From NCBI RefSeq assembly GCF_013149275.1, contig NZ_JABGNA010000007.1, forward strand, positions 376,448 to 440,447: a stretch of 64,000 bases of DNA, in the 5' to 3' direction. Positions 16,939 to 25,430 of the stretch are shown one piece after another. The notes under the pieces are model-generated. The model saw only the letters and a list, made by a program, of their open reading frames with translations, made no database searches and was not told where the DNA came from. This DNA comes from Mucilaginibacter sp. SG564 (lineage in GTDB: Bacteria > Bacteroidota > Bacteroidia > Sphingobacteriales > Sphingobacteriaceae). How positions within the stretch are numbered: position 1 is the stretch's first letter; every line of letters starts with the position of its first letter. The translations under genes and the position numbers were made by a program.

Positions 16939-18024
16939 ATGCCTGCTGTAAAAGAATATCCATTCTATTTAAAAAATACCGTTACCCTGTTTGGGCTTAT
17001 TTTATTGGTATATACTTTTTCACAACTGGCAGATGTATTGATACCGTTGGCATTCGCTGCTTTTATTGCTATCCTGCTTAACCCTGTTTGCAATTGGTTA
17101 ATGGAGCATAAAGTTCCCAAAATATTTTCTATTATAATTGTTATGTTAATTGGCGCTATCCTATTAGTGGCGCTATTCTATTTTCTATCAACCCAGATCA
17201 TACAATTCGGTGATTCATTGCCCATGCTCAAGCAAAAGTTTGGGGAGTTGTTCACTACGTTTAAGGCGTGGATTGCCACCACCTTTAACCTCTCTGTTCA
17301 AAAGCAAGACCTAATGATCAAAGATGCCATAAATAATAGCCAGGCGATGGTAGGCCATACACTCGGCTCGGTACTGGGTGTATTCGGGTTAGTATTTGTG
17401 ATACCGGTATATGTTTTTTTAACCCTTTTCTACAAAACGCTTATCCTTAATTTCGTTTTTGAAGTATTTTCAGAAGAGAACTCAAAACAAGTAAGCGAGG
17501 TTTTAAAAGAAACCAAAACGGCCATACAAAGCTATATTCAGGGTTTATTAATCGAGATGATTTTGGTAGCTATCCTTAATTCAACAGCGTTGGTATTATT
17601 AGGTGTAAAATACGGTATCCTGATTGGTGTTATAGGGGCTATATTAAACCTGTTACCTTACATCGGCGGCATTATAGCTATTGCCCTGCCCGTGCTCATG
17701 GCTACAGTTACTAAAGACGGTTACACAACTCAGTTAGGAGTTATTATAGCTTACCTGGTTATCCAGTTTATCGACAATAATATACTGGTGCCACGTATCG
17801 TATCCTCAAAAGTACAGATCAATGCACTCATATCCATCATTGTGGTACTTTTAGGCAATATGTTGTGGGGATTATCAGGAATGTTCCTGGCCATACCATT
17901 CATAGCCGTAATAAAAATTATTTTTGACCGTATTGAAGAACTTAAACCCTGGGGTAAGCTCTTAGGCGATACCGTACCTACCCGTTACAAAGGAGCAATA
18001 TGGGGGCAAAAGAAAAAAAACTGA
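16939..18024 (+). CDS. AI-2E family transporter (PF01594-type)
   Basis: A 361-residue inner-membrane protein. Two N-terminal helices with ADVLIPLAFAAFIAILLNPVCNWL are followed by a soluble segment (about 95-145) and then a block of five to six helices. The latter includes GLLIEMILVAILNSTALVLLGVKYGILIGVIGAILNLLPYIG in short successive helices and the conserved P-Y-I-G-G turn, then QFIDNNILVPRIVSSKVQINAL. These match the family, whose members export small molecules or act in sodium/proton exchange; AI-2 itself is not implied. It has a single-gene layout with a shared bidirectional terminator downstream. Confidence 0.85.
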   Translation: MPAVKEYPFYLKNTVTLFGLILLVYTFSQLADVLIPLAFAAFIAILLNPVCNWLMEHKVPKIFSIIIVMLIGAILLVALFYFLSTQIIQFGDSLPMLKQKFGELFTTFKAWIATTFNLSVQKQDLMIKDAINNSQAMVGHTLGSVLGVFGLVFVIPVYVFLTLFYKTLILNFVFEVFSEENSKQVSEVLKETKTAIQSYIQGLLIEMILVAILNSTALVLLGVKYGILIGVIGAILNLLPYIGGIIAIALPVLMATVTKDGYTTQLGVIIAYLVIQFIDNNILVPRIVSSKVQINALISIIVVLLGNMLWGLSGMFLAIPFIAVIKIIFDRIEELKPWGKLLGDTVPTRYKGAIWGQKKKN

Positions 18025-18073
18025 TTCCCGGATAAATAAATTTTTCCCGTTGTATGGGCGATTCTCAAAACAA

Positions 18074-18118
18074 AAAAGGTTAAAAGGGATGGTGCAAAAC
18101 CAATCCTTTTAACCTTTT
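18074..18118. terminator. Bidirectional terminator between convergent genes
   Basis: A 14-base perfect stem AAAAGGTTAAAAGG (18074-18087) pairs with CCTTTTAACCTTTT (18105-18118). A and T runs on both sides allow it to serve the AI-2E gene and the M16 gene. Confidence 0.8.
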
Positions 18119-18135
18119 ATTTTACTTTAACAATA

Positions 18136-19473
18136 TTAATGACTGACTGGGTTATCGCCTTTGTTCAGCGTACCATTGATATATAATATCTGGTTCACCT
18201 TTTTAGGATCGCCCTGGTAAACCCAAACAATGTTGTTGATATACTTGCGAAAAGCATCGCTTACCTCCTCAGTGGTCAATTTTTTAACATCATCAACCAG
18301 TGTTAATGAGCGTTTCCAGTTATTGAACAACACCTCGTTAGAGGCCATAGAAAATGCCTGCGCGCTATTGGTTTCGTTTTTATAATAAAAACCGGTAAGA
18401 TAAGTAATCTTCATATTGGCAACCTCTTCAGGTTTAAAGCCTTCTGTTTTAATTTTGTCAACCAGTTTGTCAAACACAGCAATATATTTATCTGGTTGGG
18501 TTGTTGATACCGAGAAGCGGGCTGTGGATGTTTGTCCAACGCTAAACCAGGCCTGAGGGGCGTATGATAAGCCATTATTGGTACGTACATCTAAGAAATG
18601 GCGATTGGCAAATATCCTCATAGCCACATTGAATGCATCAAAATCAGGCGTGCCTGATTGCGGGCCGCTGGTAATACCTTCTACATAGTTGGTAGCCAGA
18701 TCGCGCGATTCGGCATTAAATGAATTTTTATAAACACGGAAGAATGATTTTTTAAATTCAAAAGGAGGCCCCTGTTTGATACCGTTAAGCATACCCTTCA
18801 CTTTTGCCTCGATAACTGCCTTATCCAGGTCGGCTACAACCACAATAACCAGGCGGGAGCGGGTTAATATAGATTGATAATAGGCCTTGGTTTCTTCGGG
18901 TGTTAGTTTAGATACGATATCTACAGTACCATTAGGATCTTTTGCATAATCGCGATTAGCAAATGCAATTTTATTTGCCAGTTGATCAATCGCGTGGTCT
19001 GGCTGCGAATCAGCTTGTTTAATATTGTTGATCGCATCCTGTTTAATACGTGCAAACTCCTTGGCATCAAAACGCGGTTGGGTTAAAGCCTCTACATACA
19101 AAGGCCAAACTATATCAAAATCGCTCTTAATACAGTTCATACGCATGGTAGCGTAATTTTTGTTGCTGCTGCCATCAACCGTGGCGCTTACTTTATCCAG
19201 TTGATCTTTAAATGCGTTTTTATCGTGTTTTATGGTTCCGCATTCGGTAAGGGCAGCCATAGCCATGGCCTCAATGCCCATTTTATCGGCTTTGTAGTTT
19301 TGTACGCCACCTTTTATAATAGTTTGTATCTCTACAATATCATTGCCACTTGGCTGCACAATTACTTTTACACCATCAACCGTGGTTTCGTAAGCTTTAT
19401 TTTGCGCCTGTACTGTTTTTATATTTCCTATCGCCGCTGCAATCAACAGGGTGAATACATATTTCTTCATCAT
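18136..19473 (-). CDS. M16 family peptidase-like subunit lacking the zinc motif
   Basis: A 445-residue exported protein (signal ending VQAQ) with the two-domain M16 layout. The place of the zinc motif reads GIEAMAMAALTECGT, without HxxEH, so it should not be catalytic. The C-terminal domain keeps the Arg and Tyr of RTNNGLSYAPQAWF, which in this family shape the substrate site of the partner. The gene follows a zinc-bearing M16 gene by 15 bases, so the two probably form a heterodimer like other paired bacterial M16 peptidases. The location is periplasm or outer-membrane side. Confidence 0.88.
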   Translation of the reverse strand: MMKKYVFTLLIAAAIGNIKTVQAQNKAYETTVDGVKVIVQPSGNDIVEIQTIIKGGVQNYKADKMGIEAMAMAALTECGTIKHDKNAFKDQLDKVSATVDGSSNKNYATMRMNCIKSDFDIVWPLYVEALTQPRFDAKEFARIKQDAINNIKQADSQPDHAIDQLANKIAFANRDYAKDPNGTVDIVSKLTPEETKAYYQSILTRSRLVIVVVADLDKAVIEAKVKGMLNGIKQGPPFEFKKSFFRVYKNSFNAESRDLATNYVEGITSGPQSGTPDFDAFNVAMRIFANRHFLDVRTNNGLSYAPQAWFSVGQTSTARFSVSTTQPDKYIAVFDKLVDKIKTEGFKPEEVANMKITYLTGFYYKNETNSAQAFSMASNEVLFNNWKRSLTLVDDVKKLTTEEVSDAFRKYINNIVWVYQGDPKKVNQILYINGTLNKGDNPVSH

Positions 19474-19488
19474 GATAAGATTTTAATT

Positions 19489-20868
19489 TTACTTAGCTAC
19501 AAAAAATGAAGCTACATTTTGTTGTTTACTTAACTCTGGTGCTATGATTATACCTGCTGCATAAGGCTTGCCCGTGATATAGGTAGTGATATATTTTTGT
19601 ATATCGGCACGGGTAACTTTCTGGTAATTATTATCCAGATCGGTGTAATAATCAAGCGAGGTGCTGCACCACTGGTAACTCAATTGGCTCGCCAGTGTTG
19701 ATGGTTTCTCCTTGCGGTGAACACTGTTGCGCAATAAAATAGCTTTAGCATCATTTAACTGACCATCGGTAAAATAATCGGCTTTGGCCCACTGGTTAAT
19801 TTGATTAAGCAGCTCATCATAGCATTCTTTTAATTTACCAGGATTTGGCACCACAAAAACGTCTATCGGCCCTACAAAACGGCTGGTAGTATACCCCAAA
19901 GAAACAGAGCTGGCCAATCCTTTATCAATCAGTGATTGTTGAAATTTGGAAGAGTTTAAACCTACAATGGTTGAAAACACATCAGCAGCAACTGTCGAAG
20001 CAGAATCGGTTAAATAAGCCGGCCCCTGCCATGAAAGCTGCATGTAAGGTGTTTGCGCGATAGTGGTTTCTTTGATAAAATATTCGCTTTTGGTTAGTGG
20101 CTTAAACGGTGGAATAGGATATTTTTCATGCGGATTGAAGCCACTGCTGGCCCAATCGCCAAATATGCTTTCGGCCAGGGCAAATGCGGCATCATGCTTT
20201 ACATCACCACAAATGGTTACCAAACTGTTATTCGGGAAATAATATTTGTCTTTGATCACCATCATCTTCTCTGGCGTAGCCGTATTGATCACTTCGTGTA
20301 TCCCGATAGGGTTTTTACGGGTGATCAGGTCGCCCCAAAGTTTTTGCTGGATACCATACCAAAGCTGGAAACCCGGATCGCTCTCGGCACGTTGAAATTC
20401 ACCATCAACAACAGGGCGTTCCTTTTTCATATCTTCTTCGCGGTATATCGGAAAGCGGATAGCGGCATTCATGAATTTTAAACCGGCTTTAAGGCTATCC
20501 CTGTCAAACGTAAAGAAGTAATTAACCCGTTCCACATCGGTAGTACCATTCCATATGGCGCCTAATTCCTGTGTACGTTTTAAAAATGCTTCCTGGTTTG
20601 GATAATCTTTGTTAGCCTTGAAAAACATATGTTCAAAAAGGTGCGATAATCCGCTAAACTCGGGGCCTTCGGTATAGGCTCCGTTTTTTACAGCAATCTC
20701 AATGGTGGCCAACGGTACCTTGCTATTTTCAATAACTACAACTTCCAGTCCGTTTGGAAGCTTTTTCCAGAAATAACCTTCCGGCAATCGGGGTTGCGCT
20801 ATCGCGCAGCAAACGCTAAAAACCCCAGCAACACTTAGTGCTAAAATTTTGGTAAAGTTTCGGGTCAT
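19489..20868 (-). CDS. M16 family zinc peptidase, catalytic subunit
   Basis: A 459-residue exported peptidase (signal MTRNFTKILALSVAGVFSVCCAIAQ). It has the inverted zinc motif HLFEH at 76-80 (H76, E79, H80), with E157 as the likely third ligand about 78 residues on. The opening GYFWKKLPNGLEVVVIENSKVPLATIEIAVKNGAYTEGPE is in separate family blocks. The C-terminal half carries the inactive M16 domain. It is the first gene of a pair with the zinc-less subunit at 18136-19473. It probably degrades peptides outside the cytoplasm. Confidence 0.9.
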   Translation of the reverse strand: MTRNFTKILALSVAGVFSVCCAIAQPRLPEGYFWKKLPNGLEVVVIENSKVPLATIEIAVKNGAYTEGPEFSGLSHLFEHMFFKANKDYPNQEAFLKRTQELGAIWNGTTDVERVNYFFTFDRDSLKAGLKFMNAAIRFPIYREEDMKKERPVVDGEFQRAESDPGFQLWYGIQQKLWGDLITRKNPIGIHEVINTATPEKMMVIKDKYYFPNNSLVTICGDVKHDAAFALAESIFGDWASSGFNPHEKYPIPPFKPLTKSEYFIKETTIAQTPYMQLSWQGPAYLTDSASTVAADVFSTIVGLNSSKFQQSLIDKGLASSVSLGYTTSRFVGPIDVFVVPNPGKLKECYDELLNQINQWAKADYFTDGQLNDAKAILLRNSVHRKEKPSTLASQLSYQWCSTSLDYYTDLDNNYQKVTRADIQKYITTYITGKPYAAGIIIAPELSKQQNVASFFVAK

Positions 20869-21015
20869 ATACTATAATATTTTATACCTATAAATATATT
20901 TAGTATATTCTATAAAAAGTAACGATTATCAATATTTAACCCTGGTTTTTAACAAAAGTTAACGTTAAAGGGAGATGGTTAATAATAAAGTGATTTTCGC
21001 ATATCTCTAATATTC

Positions 21016-21711
21016 TTAAATACCCGATTTGATACTATTGTATGCCAAACCCAGATCATCAATAGAGTATTGAGTAAGAACGCTATCCTTCAGCGTACAA
21101 TAATCGCCCCGGTGGCTTACAATGAGCTTGTCTATCCCATCTTTATTATCGCGCATAGGTACTGTTGCTGATACTACTTTCCCGGTGCCGTCAAATTCAA
21201 TGATGTATACTTCTTTTTTTGGATCGTTAACTTCGGTAAAAGGCACTATCAGTGTATGATTACTATCATCGATAAACTTTCCCAGGATGTTTTTTCCCTG
21301 GATCTCTCTTGGGTCGAGCTCCAGCAGATGTTTGGCATCTTGTGCAGATAAGCCTTTGATATTTAAGCGTACAATGGTGCCGTCGGCATCTTTCAGGGTA
21401 TCCTGCATAGTGGTTACAGAAGCAGCGGGATATTTGGCAACAGCATAAAAATTATCAGGGCCTGTATTTTTATCATTGTGTCCCGGCAACATGTAGCAAA
21501 GCTGCAAATTACTTAATGCCGAACTATCCGCCTTGATTTTTGCGGCAATATTGAGCAGATCAGTTTGGCTTAAACGCGTGCTGATATTAACGGTAAGCTT
21601 ACTGGCAGTATCACTTTTAACTACTCTTGATATGGTATAATGAGGGACATCTCTTTTTTCACAGCCAAAAGCGGCCAGCACAATTACTAAGCAAAGCAGG
21701 GTATTTTTCAT
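21016..21711 (-). CDS. Lipoprotein of unknown function
   Basis: A 231-residue protein not recognised as a known family. The ATG at 21709-21711 gives MKNTLLCLVIVLAAFGCEKRD with a good lipobox (AFGC). The mature part has VNISTRLSQTDLLNIAAKIKAD, then a YMLPGH segment followed by FYAVAKYP, which resembles parts of small periplasmic lipoproteins but carries no catalytic motif I know. It stands alone, upstream of a gap with degenerate repeats, and is not obviously co-transcribed with the UbiD-like gene on the same strand 149 bases away. Confidence 0.6.
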   Translation of the reverse strand: MKNTLLCLVIVLAAFGCEKRDVPHYTISRVVKSDTASKLTVNISTRLSQTDLLNIAAKIKADSSALSNLQLCYMLPGHNDKNTGPDNFYAVAKYPAASVTTMQDTLKDADGTIVRLNIKGLSAQDAKHLLELDPREIQGKNILGKFIDDSNHTLIVPFTEVNDPKKEVYIIEFDGTGKVVSATVPMRDNKDGIDKLIVSHRGDYCTLKDSVLTQYSIDDLGLAYNSIKSGI

Positions 21712-21728
21712 AAGTGGCAAAGTTAACC

Positions 21729-21840
21729 GTTGATTTTGGGGATTACGCCGATTACGTTGATTTTTCTTTTATTAGGAACCATGATTTATAGTATTATGAG
21801 ATTTTCATGATTTCTTTCGTCCTTATTCCTTGCTCTCAAA
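21729..21840. repeat. Degenerate GATTACG-GATT and CATGATTT repeats
   Basis: At 21729-21765 the theme is TTGATTTTGGGGATTACG-CGATTACGTTGATTT in short units. At 21779-21815 CATGATTT-ATGAGATTTTCATGATTT follows, then CCTTATTCCTTGCTC-type units. No gene is seen. Confidence 0.55.
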
Positions 21841-21859
21841 ATCCTTGCTCCATAAAACC

Positions 21860-23704
21860 TTAAATAATTCCATGCAGCGCTCCGCCCTTTTCGCCCATTT
21901 TATCAACGAGCTTTTCAACTTCGGGGTCTTTTTCGAGCACAGGGGCGTGATGCGGTTTGATACGGGCATCAATAATAAGCGGACCGGTACAGCCCCAGTG
22001 TTTGTGTTCGGTGAAACTACCTACACCATAGATATCATGCGATGGATTGCTGCGGGTAAAGGTTACCCAAACAAAATTATTCACGTTTTCGGCTGCGAAA
22101 GCAGCATCATCACAGAGTACGATCAGCGGCAAACCACTAAGTTCTTCTTCCTCCTCTTTTAACCTGTATTCGATAATGCTGATGATATTATCAATATCCT
22201 GATGATTTACATGTTTGGGCACTTCTACCATCAGCACACCAGGAATAGCCATTTTATAATTATTGACAGGTTTGGGCAGATCAAACCATGATGGCAACTC
22301 CGTCCAGAGTTCACGTTTGATATCGCCCGCTACAGTGATGGCTACTTTACTGCCGGAGTTTAAGCCACTGCCGCTATAATCCAGCGTATCTATGGTGGTA
22401 CGGGTATAAAAATGCAGGTCGCGCGTAAGATCGATCCGTTGCAGGATATGATTTAAAAACGCGCCGATATGATTGACATTTAGTGCAGGATCATCTTCCT
22501 TAGCGGCAATGAACAAGTATTTGGCTAAGCTCAATTGACTTTTGCCCAGTATATGATTGGCAATGGTTAATATTTCCTGCGGCTTGCGCTCCTTGATATA
22601 TGGTGTATAGCGCTCACTGCCGATAGCAAACAACAGCGGATGTACACCCGCCGCGTCAACGGCGTTAACCGCGTGCAGGCCAGGGATTTCTTTTGGAATA
22701 GCCGCCCCGCTGATCTCATGGATGAGCGCACCGAAACTGGTATCCTCCTGCGGGGGGCGCCCAACAACGGTAAATGACCACACAGCGTCTTTACGGTGAT
22801 ATACATTGTGTACCTTGAGCAAAGGGAATGGATGTATCAGGCTGTAATAGCCCAGGTGGTCGCCAAAAGGGCCTTCTGGTTTGTTATCATGGGGCATTAC
22901 CGTTCCGGTGATCACAAAATCAGCATCTGATGAAATGCAGAATCCCTCATCATCATAAAAATAACGGAACCGACGATTGCCAAGAGCCCCGGCAAAGGTC
23001 ATTTCTGATAACCCTTCGGGCAGTGGCATTACCGCTGCTACAGGGTGCGATGGCAGACCGCCTATAAATATACTTACTTTTAAAGGTTGTCCCTTGGCGT
23101 TTGCCTTGGTTTGATGTACGCCAATGCCCCTGTGGATCTGGTAATGCAAACCAATCTCCTCGTTCAGGATATAATCGTTACCGGCCAGTTGTATGCGGTA
23201 CATACCCAGGTTGGCATTCATAATGCCTGGTTTATCGGGATCTTCGGTATATACCTGGGGCATCGTTACAAAGGGGCCACCGTCCATAGGCCAGTTCACT
23301 ATCTGCGGGATGTCGCTTATTTTACAGCGACCGAAATTAACAGGCGCGCCCGCGCGTTTTTTCATCGGCAGGGCCGATAAAGCAGTAAGTGCTACGTTGG
23401 TATACTGAAAAGGGTGTTTGATGGCCTTTAAAGGATCGTTCTTGAGCTCGACCAGGGTTTTGATCTTATCCAGCGTATCCCTGAATATGAATTTGGAGCG
23501 CTCCAGTGTACCGAATAAATTTGATACCGCCGGGAACTTGCTGCCTTTTACTTTCTCGAACAATATGGCCGGCCCCTGGTTTTCGAATACCCGCAAATGA
23601 ATGGCAGCCATCTGCAAATACGGATCAACCTCCTCCTTAATACGCACCAGGTGACCGTTTTTTTCCAAATCGGCAATACAGGCCTGTAAATTTTTGTAAC
23701 CCAT
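21860..23704 (-). CDS. UbiD-family decarboxylase
   Basis: A 614-residue enzyme of the UbiD family, which uses prenylated FMN to decarboxylate aromatic or alpha,beta-unsaturated acids. Catalytic-site residues are visible: the NLGMYR segment with R170, and PEGPFGDHLGYY with E277 and D282. It is longer than E. coli UbiD (about 497 residues), with an extended C-terminus after the SEVE-like region. In Bacteroidota such genes are often annotated as menaquinone-pathway decarboxylases, but no UbiX-type prenyltransferase or menaquinone gene lies nearby. The promoter box sits only 5 bases before the ATG. Confidence 0.88.
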   Translation of the reverse strand: MGYKNLQACIADLEKNGHLVRIKEEVDPYLQMAAIHLRVFENQGPAILFEKVKGSKFPAVSNLFGTLERSKFIFRDTLDKIKTLVELKNDPLKAIKHPFQYTNVALTALSALPMKKRAGAPVNFGRCKISDIPQIVNWPMDGGPFVTMPQVYTEDPDKPGIMNANLGMYRIQLAGNDYILNEEIGLHYQIHRGIGVHQTKANAKGQPLKVSIFIGGLPSHPVAAVMPLPEGLSEMTFAGALGNRRFRYFYDDEGFCISSDADFVITGTVMPHDNKPEGPFGDHLGYYSLIHPFPLLKVHNVYHRKDAVWSFTVVGRPPQEDTSFGALIHEISGAAIPKEIPGLHAVNAVDAAGVHPLLFAIGSERYTPYIKERKPQEILTIANHILGKSQLSLAKYLFIAAKEDDPALNVNHIGAFLNHILQRIDLTRDLHFYTRTTIDTLDYSGSGLNSGSKVAITVAGDIKRELWTELPSWFDLPKPVNNYKMAIPGVLMVEVPKHVNHQDIDNIISIIEYRLKEEEEELSGLPLIVLCDDAAFAAENVNNFVWVTFTRSNPSHDIYGVGSFTEHKHWGCTGPLIIDARIKPHHAPVLEKDPEVEKLVDKMGEKGGALHGII

Positions 23705-23708
23705 GGCA

Positions 23709-23716
23709 CGAAAGTA
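23709..23716 (-). promoter_or_regulatory. Putative -7 box of the UbiD-like gene
   Basis: The minus strand reads TTTGC-TACTTTCG, ending 4 bases before the ATG. The same TTTGCTACTTTCG occurs on the plus strand before the TauE-like gene. Confidence 0.45.
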
Positions 23717-23881
23717 GCAAATTTAGTCATTGGGACATTTGTACTTAGGTCATTTTTACTTTCCAGACATGTATTTAGGGGTCAGGCCATTAAGTTGTTA
23801 GTTATTTTATCTGTAGATCATATAGACTTTATTAATACCTAATCTCTTTCTCATTCAACGAGTTAAATGACCAAATTTTGC

Positions 23882-23889
23882 TACTTTCG
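23882..23889 (+). promoter_or_regulatory. Putative -7 box of the TauE-like gene
   Basis: TACTTTCG is preceded by TTTTGC, 19 bases before the ATG. Its 13-base context TTTGCTACTTTCG is identical to the divergent box at 23709. Confidence 0.45.
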
Positions 23890-23908
23890 CAGTTCAAGTT
23901 GACTGCAA

Positions 23909-24748
23909 ATGATGTCGGTAATTGTATTAACGCTTATCCTGTTTATCGGCTCGTATTTTGCGGGTTTATTAGGCTCCTTAACCGGTTTGGGCGGTGGTTT
24001 TGTGATCATCCCATTACTTACCCTGGTATTGCATGTTGATATTCATTATGCCATCGGTGCTTCACTGGTATCTGTGATCGCTACATCGTCGGGTTCGGCC
24101 GCGGCTTATGTTAAAGAAGGTATCACCAATATCAGGCTGGGCATGTTCCTGGAAATTGCCACTACAGCCGGTGCTATGGTAGGCGCCCTCATCGCGGTTT
24201 ATATCCCTACCAATTTCATCGCTATTTTGTTCGGCATTATCCTAATCACATCGGCTATTATGTCCTTACGCAAAAAAGCCGAACTAATAAATCAGGAGAA
24301 AAACCTGTTGGCCGAAAAATTAAAACTCAACAGCAGCTTCCCTACACCCAACGGCCCTGTAAACTACACTGTAAAAAATGTAGGCGGTGGCTTCTTCATG
24401 ATGGGTTTTGCCGGGATAATATCTGGCTTGCTGGGTATAGGCTCGGGAGCATTAAAAGTTTTGGCGATGGATACCATTATGCGAATACCATTTAAAGTAT
24501 CCACCACTACCAGTAACTTTATGATAGGCGTTACCGCGGCGGCAAGTGCTGTTGTTTATTTACAGCGCGGATATATTGATCCGGGCCTGTCTATGCCTGT
24601 GGCTATTGGTGTATTACTCGGTGCTTTAAGCGGATCAAAAATATTGGTTCACACCAACTCATCGGGCTGGTTACGCTGGGTGTTTGCTGTAGTAGTGACC
24701 TTTTTGGCAGTGCAAATGATATATAATGGATTCATCGGAAAAATATAA
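23909..24748 (+). CDS. TauE/SafE family permease (sulfite exporter-type)
   Basis: A 279-residue inner-membrane protein with about eight helices. The first helix pair has GLLGSLTGLGGGFVIIPLL, and the second half repeats it as GIISGLLGIGSGALKVLAMD, the twin glycine-rich motifs of TauE/SafE transporters. Family members move sulfite, sulfoacetate or related anions. The next gene, a DUF1634 protein 6 bases on, is its usual partner. Tandem ATG codons at 23909 and 23912 could both start it. Confidence 0.9.
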   Translation: MMSVIVLTLILFIGSYFAGLLGSLTGLGGGFVIIPLLTLVLHVDIHYAIGASLVSVIATSSGSAAAYVKEGITNIRLGMFLEIATTAGAMVGALIAVYIPTNFIAILFGIILITSAIMSLRKKAELINQEKNLLAEKLKLNSSFPTPNGPVNYTVKNVGGGFFMMGFAGIISGLLGIGSGALKVLAMDTIMRIPFKVSTTTSNFMIGVTAAASAVVYLQRGYIDPGLSMPVAIGVLLGALSGSKILVHTNSSGWLRWVFAVVVTFLAVQMIYNGFIGKI

Positions 24749-24754
24749 AACTAA

Positions 24755-25156
24755 ATGAACAAGCAACCAATGAGTCAAAAAACATTTAGAGATACCGATA
24801 TGCAGGCTGTTATCGGCTGGATATTACGGCTCGGCGTGTTGCTTTCTATGAGCATTATTTTCATCGGTGGTGTCATCTATCTTTACAGGCACGGTCAGGC
24901 TATTGCCAATTACCACACATTTAAAGGCATTCCCGATTTTGTACATAATATCCATGGCATACTAAACGGTATCATTACCTTCAGGGGGCAAGCTATTATA
25001 CAAGCTGGTATTATTCTACTTATCGCCACTCCTATTATCCGGGTAATATTTTCGGCCATAGGCTTTGTGCTCGAAAAAGACTATCTGTATATCGGCATTA
25101 CCATACTGGTTCTGCTCATTATTATGGCGAGCATGCTTAGTGGCCACGCCGGTTAA
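24755..25156 (+). CDS. DUF1634 membrane protein, partner of the TauE-like permease
   Basis: A 133-residue protein with three hydrophobic helices (about 21-42, 79-100, 109-130) and a short polar start. The segment DTDMQAVIGWILRLGVLLSMSIIF is typical of DUF1634, a small family found beside TauE/SafE permeases. It begins 6 bases after the permease stop, so they form an operon. It is probably an accessory subunit; the exact role is unknown. Confidence 0.85.
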   Translation: MNKQPMSQKTFRDTDMQAVIGWILRLGVLLSMSIIFIGGVIYLYRHGQAIANYHTFKGIPDFVHNIHGILNGIITFRGQAIIQAGIILLIATPIIRVIFSAIGFVLEKDYLYIGITILVLLIIMASMLSGHAG

Positions 25157-25214
25157 TATTGTACAAATAACAATTAATTAAAACTTTTTTTAGCCCGCTT
25201 ATATTATAACATAT

Positions 25215-25430
25215 ATGCAACGGCAAGTAGTTGAATCATCGGCACTTAACAGCATGGGCTATGACCCCTCAAGCAAAATACTGGAATTAGAGTTCAGGGA
25301 TAGCGGCGACGTATGGCAGTATTTTGGATTTCCGGTTACAGCCTATCGAAAGTTCATCAGTGCCGATTCCCTTGGCAATTATTTTGTTACTAAAATCAAA
25401 GGCAAATATCCCGAGTTACGCGTCAGGTAA
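25215..25430 (+). CDS. KTSC domain protein
   Basis: A 71-residue single-domain protein. It reads VVESSALNSMGYDPSSKILELEF, then YFGFPVTAYRKFISADSLGNYF, ending IKGKYPELRV. This matches the KTSC domain, which is found alone or fused to lysyl-tRNA synthetase and nucleic-acid proteins and whose function is not settled. It is cytoplasmic. The stop codon ends at 25430, exactly where the convergent receptor gene's stop begins. Confidence 0.82.
   Translation: MQRQVVESSALNSMGYDPSSKILELEFRDSGDVWQYFGFPVTAYRKFISADSLGNYFVTKIKGKYPELRVR

Noticed and set aside
18136..19473. Zinc-less M16 gene as a decayed pseudogene
   Set aside because: The frame is full length and the partner motif with Arg and Tyr is intact; zinc-less partners are normal in paired M16 peptidases.
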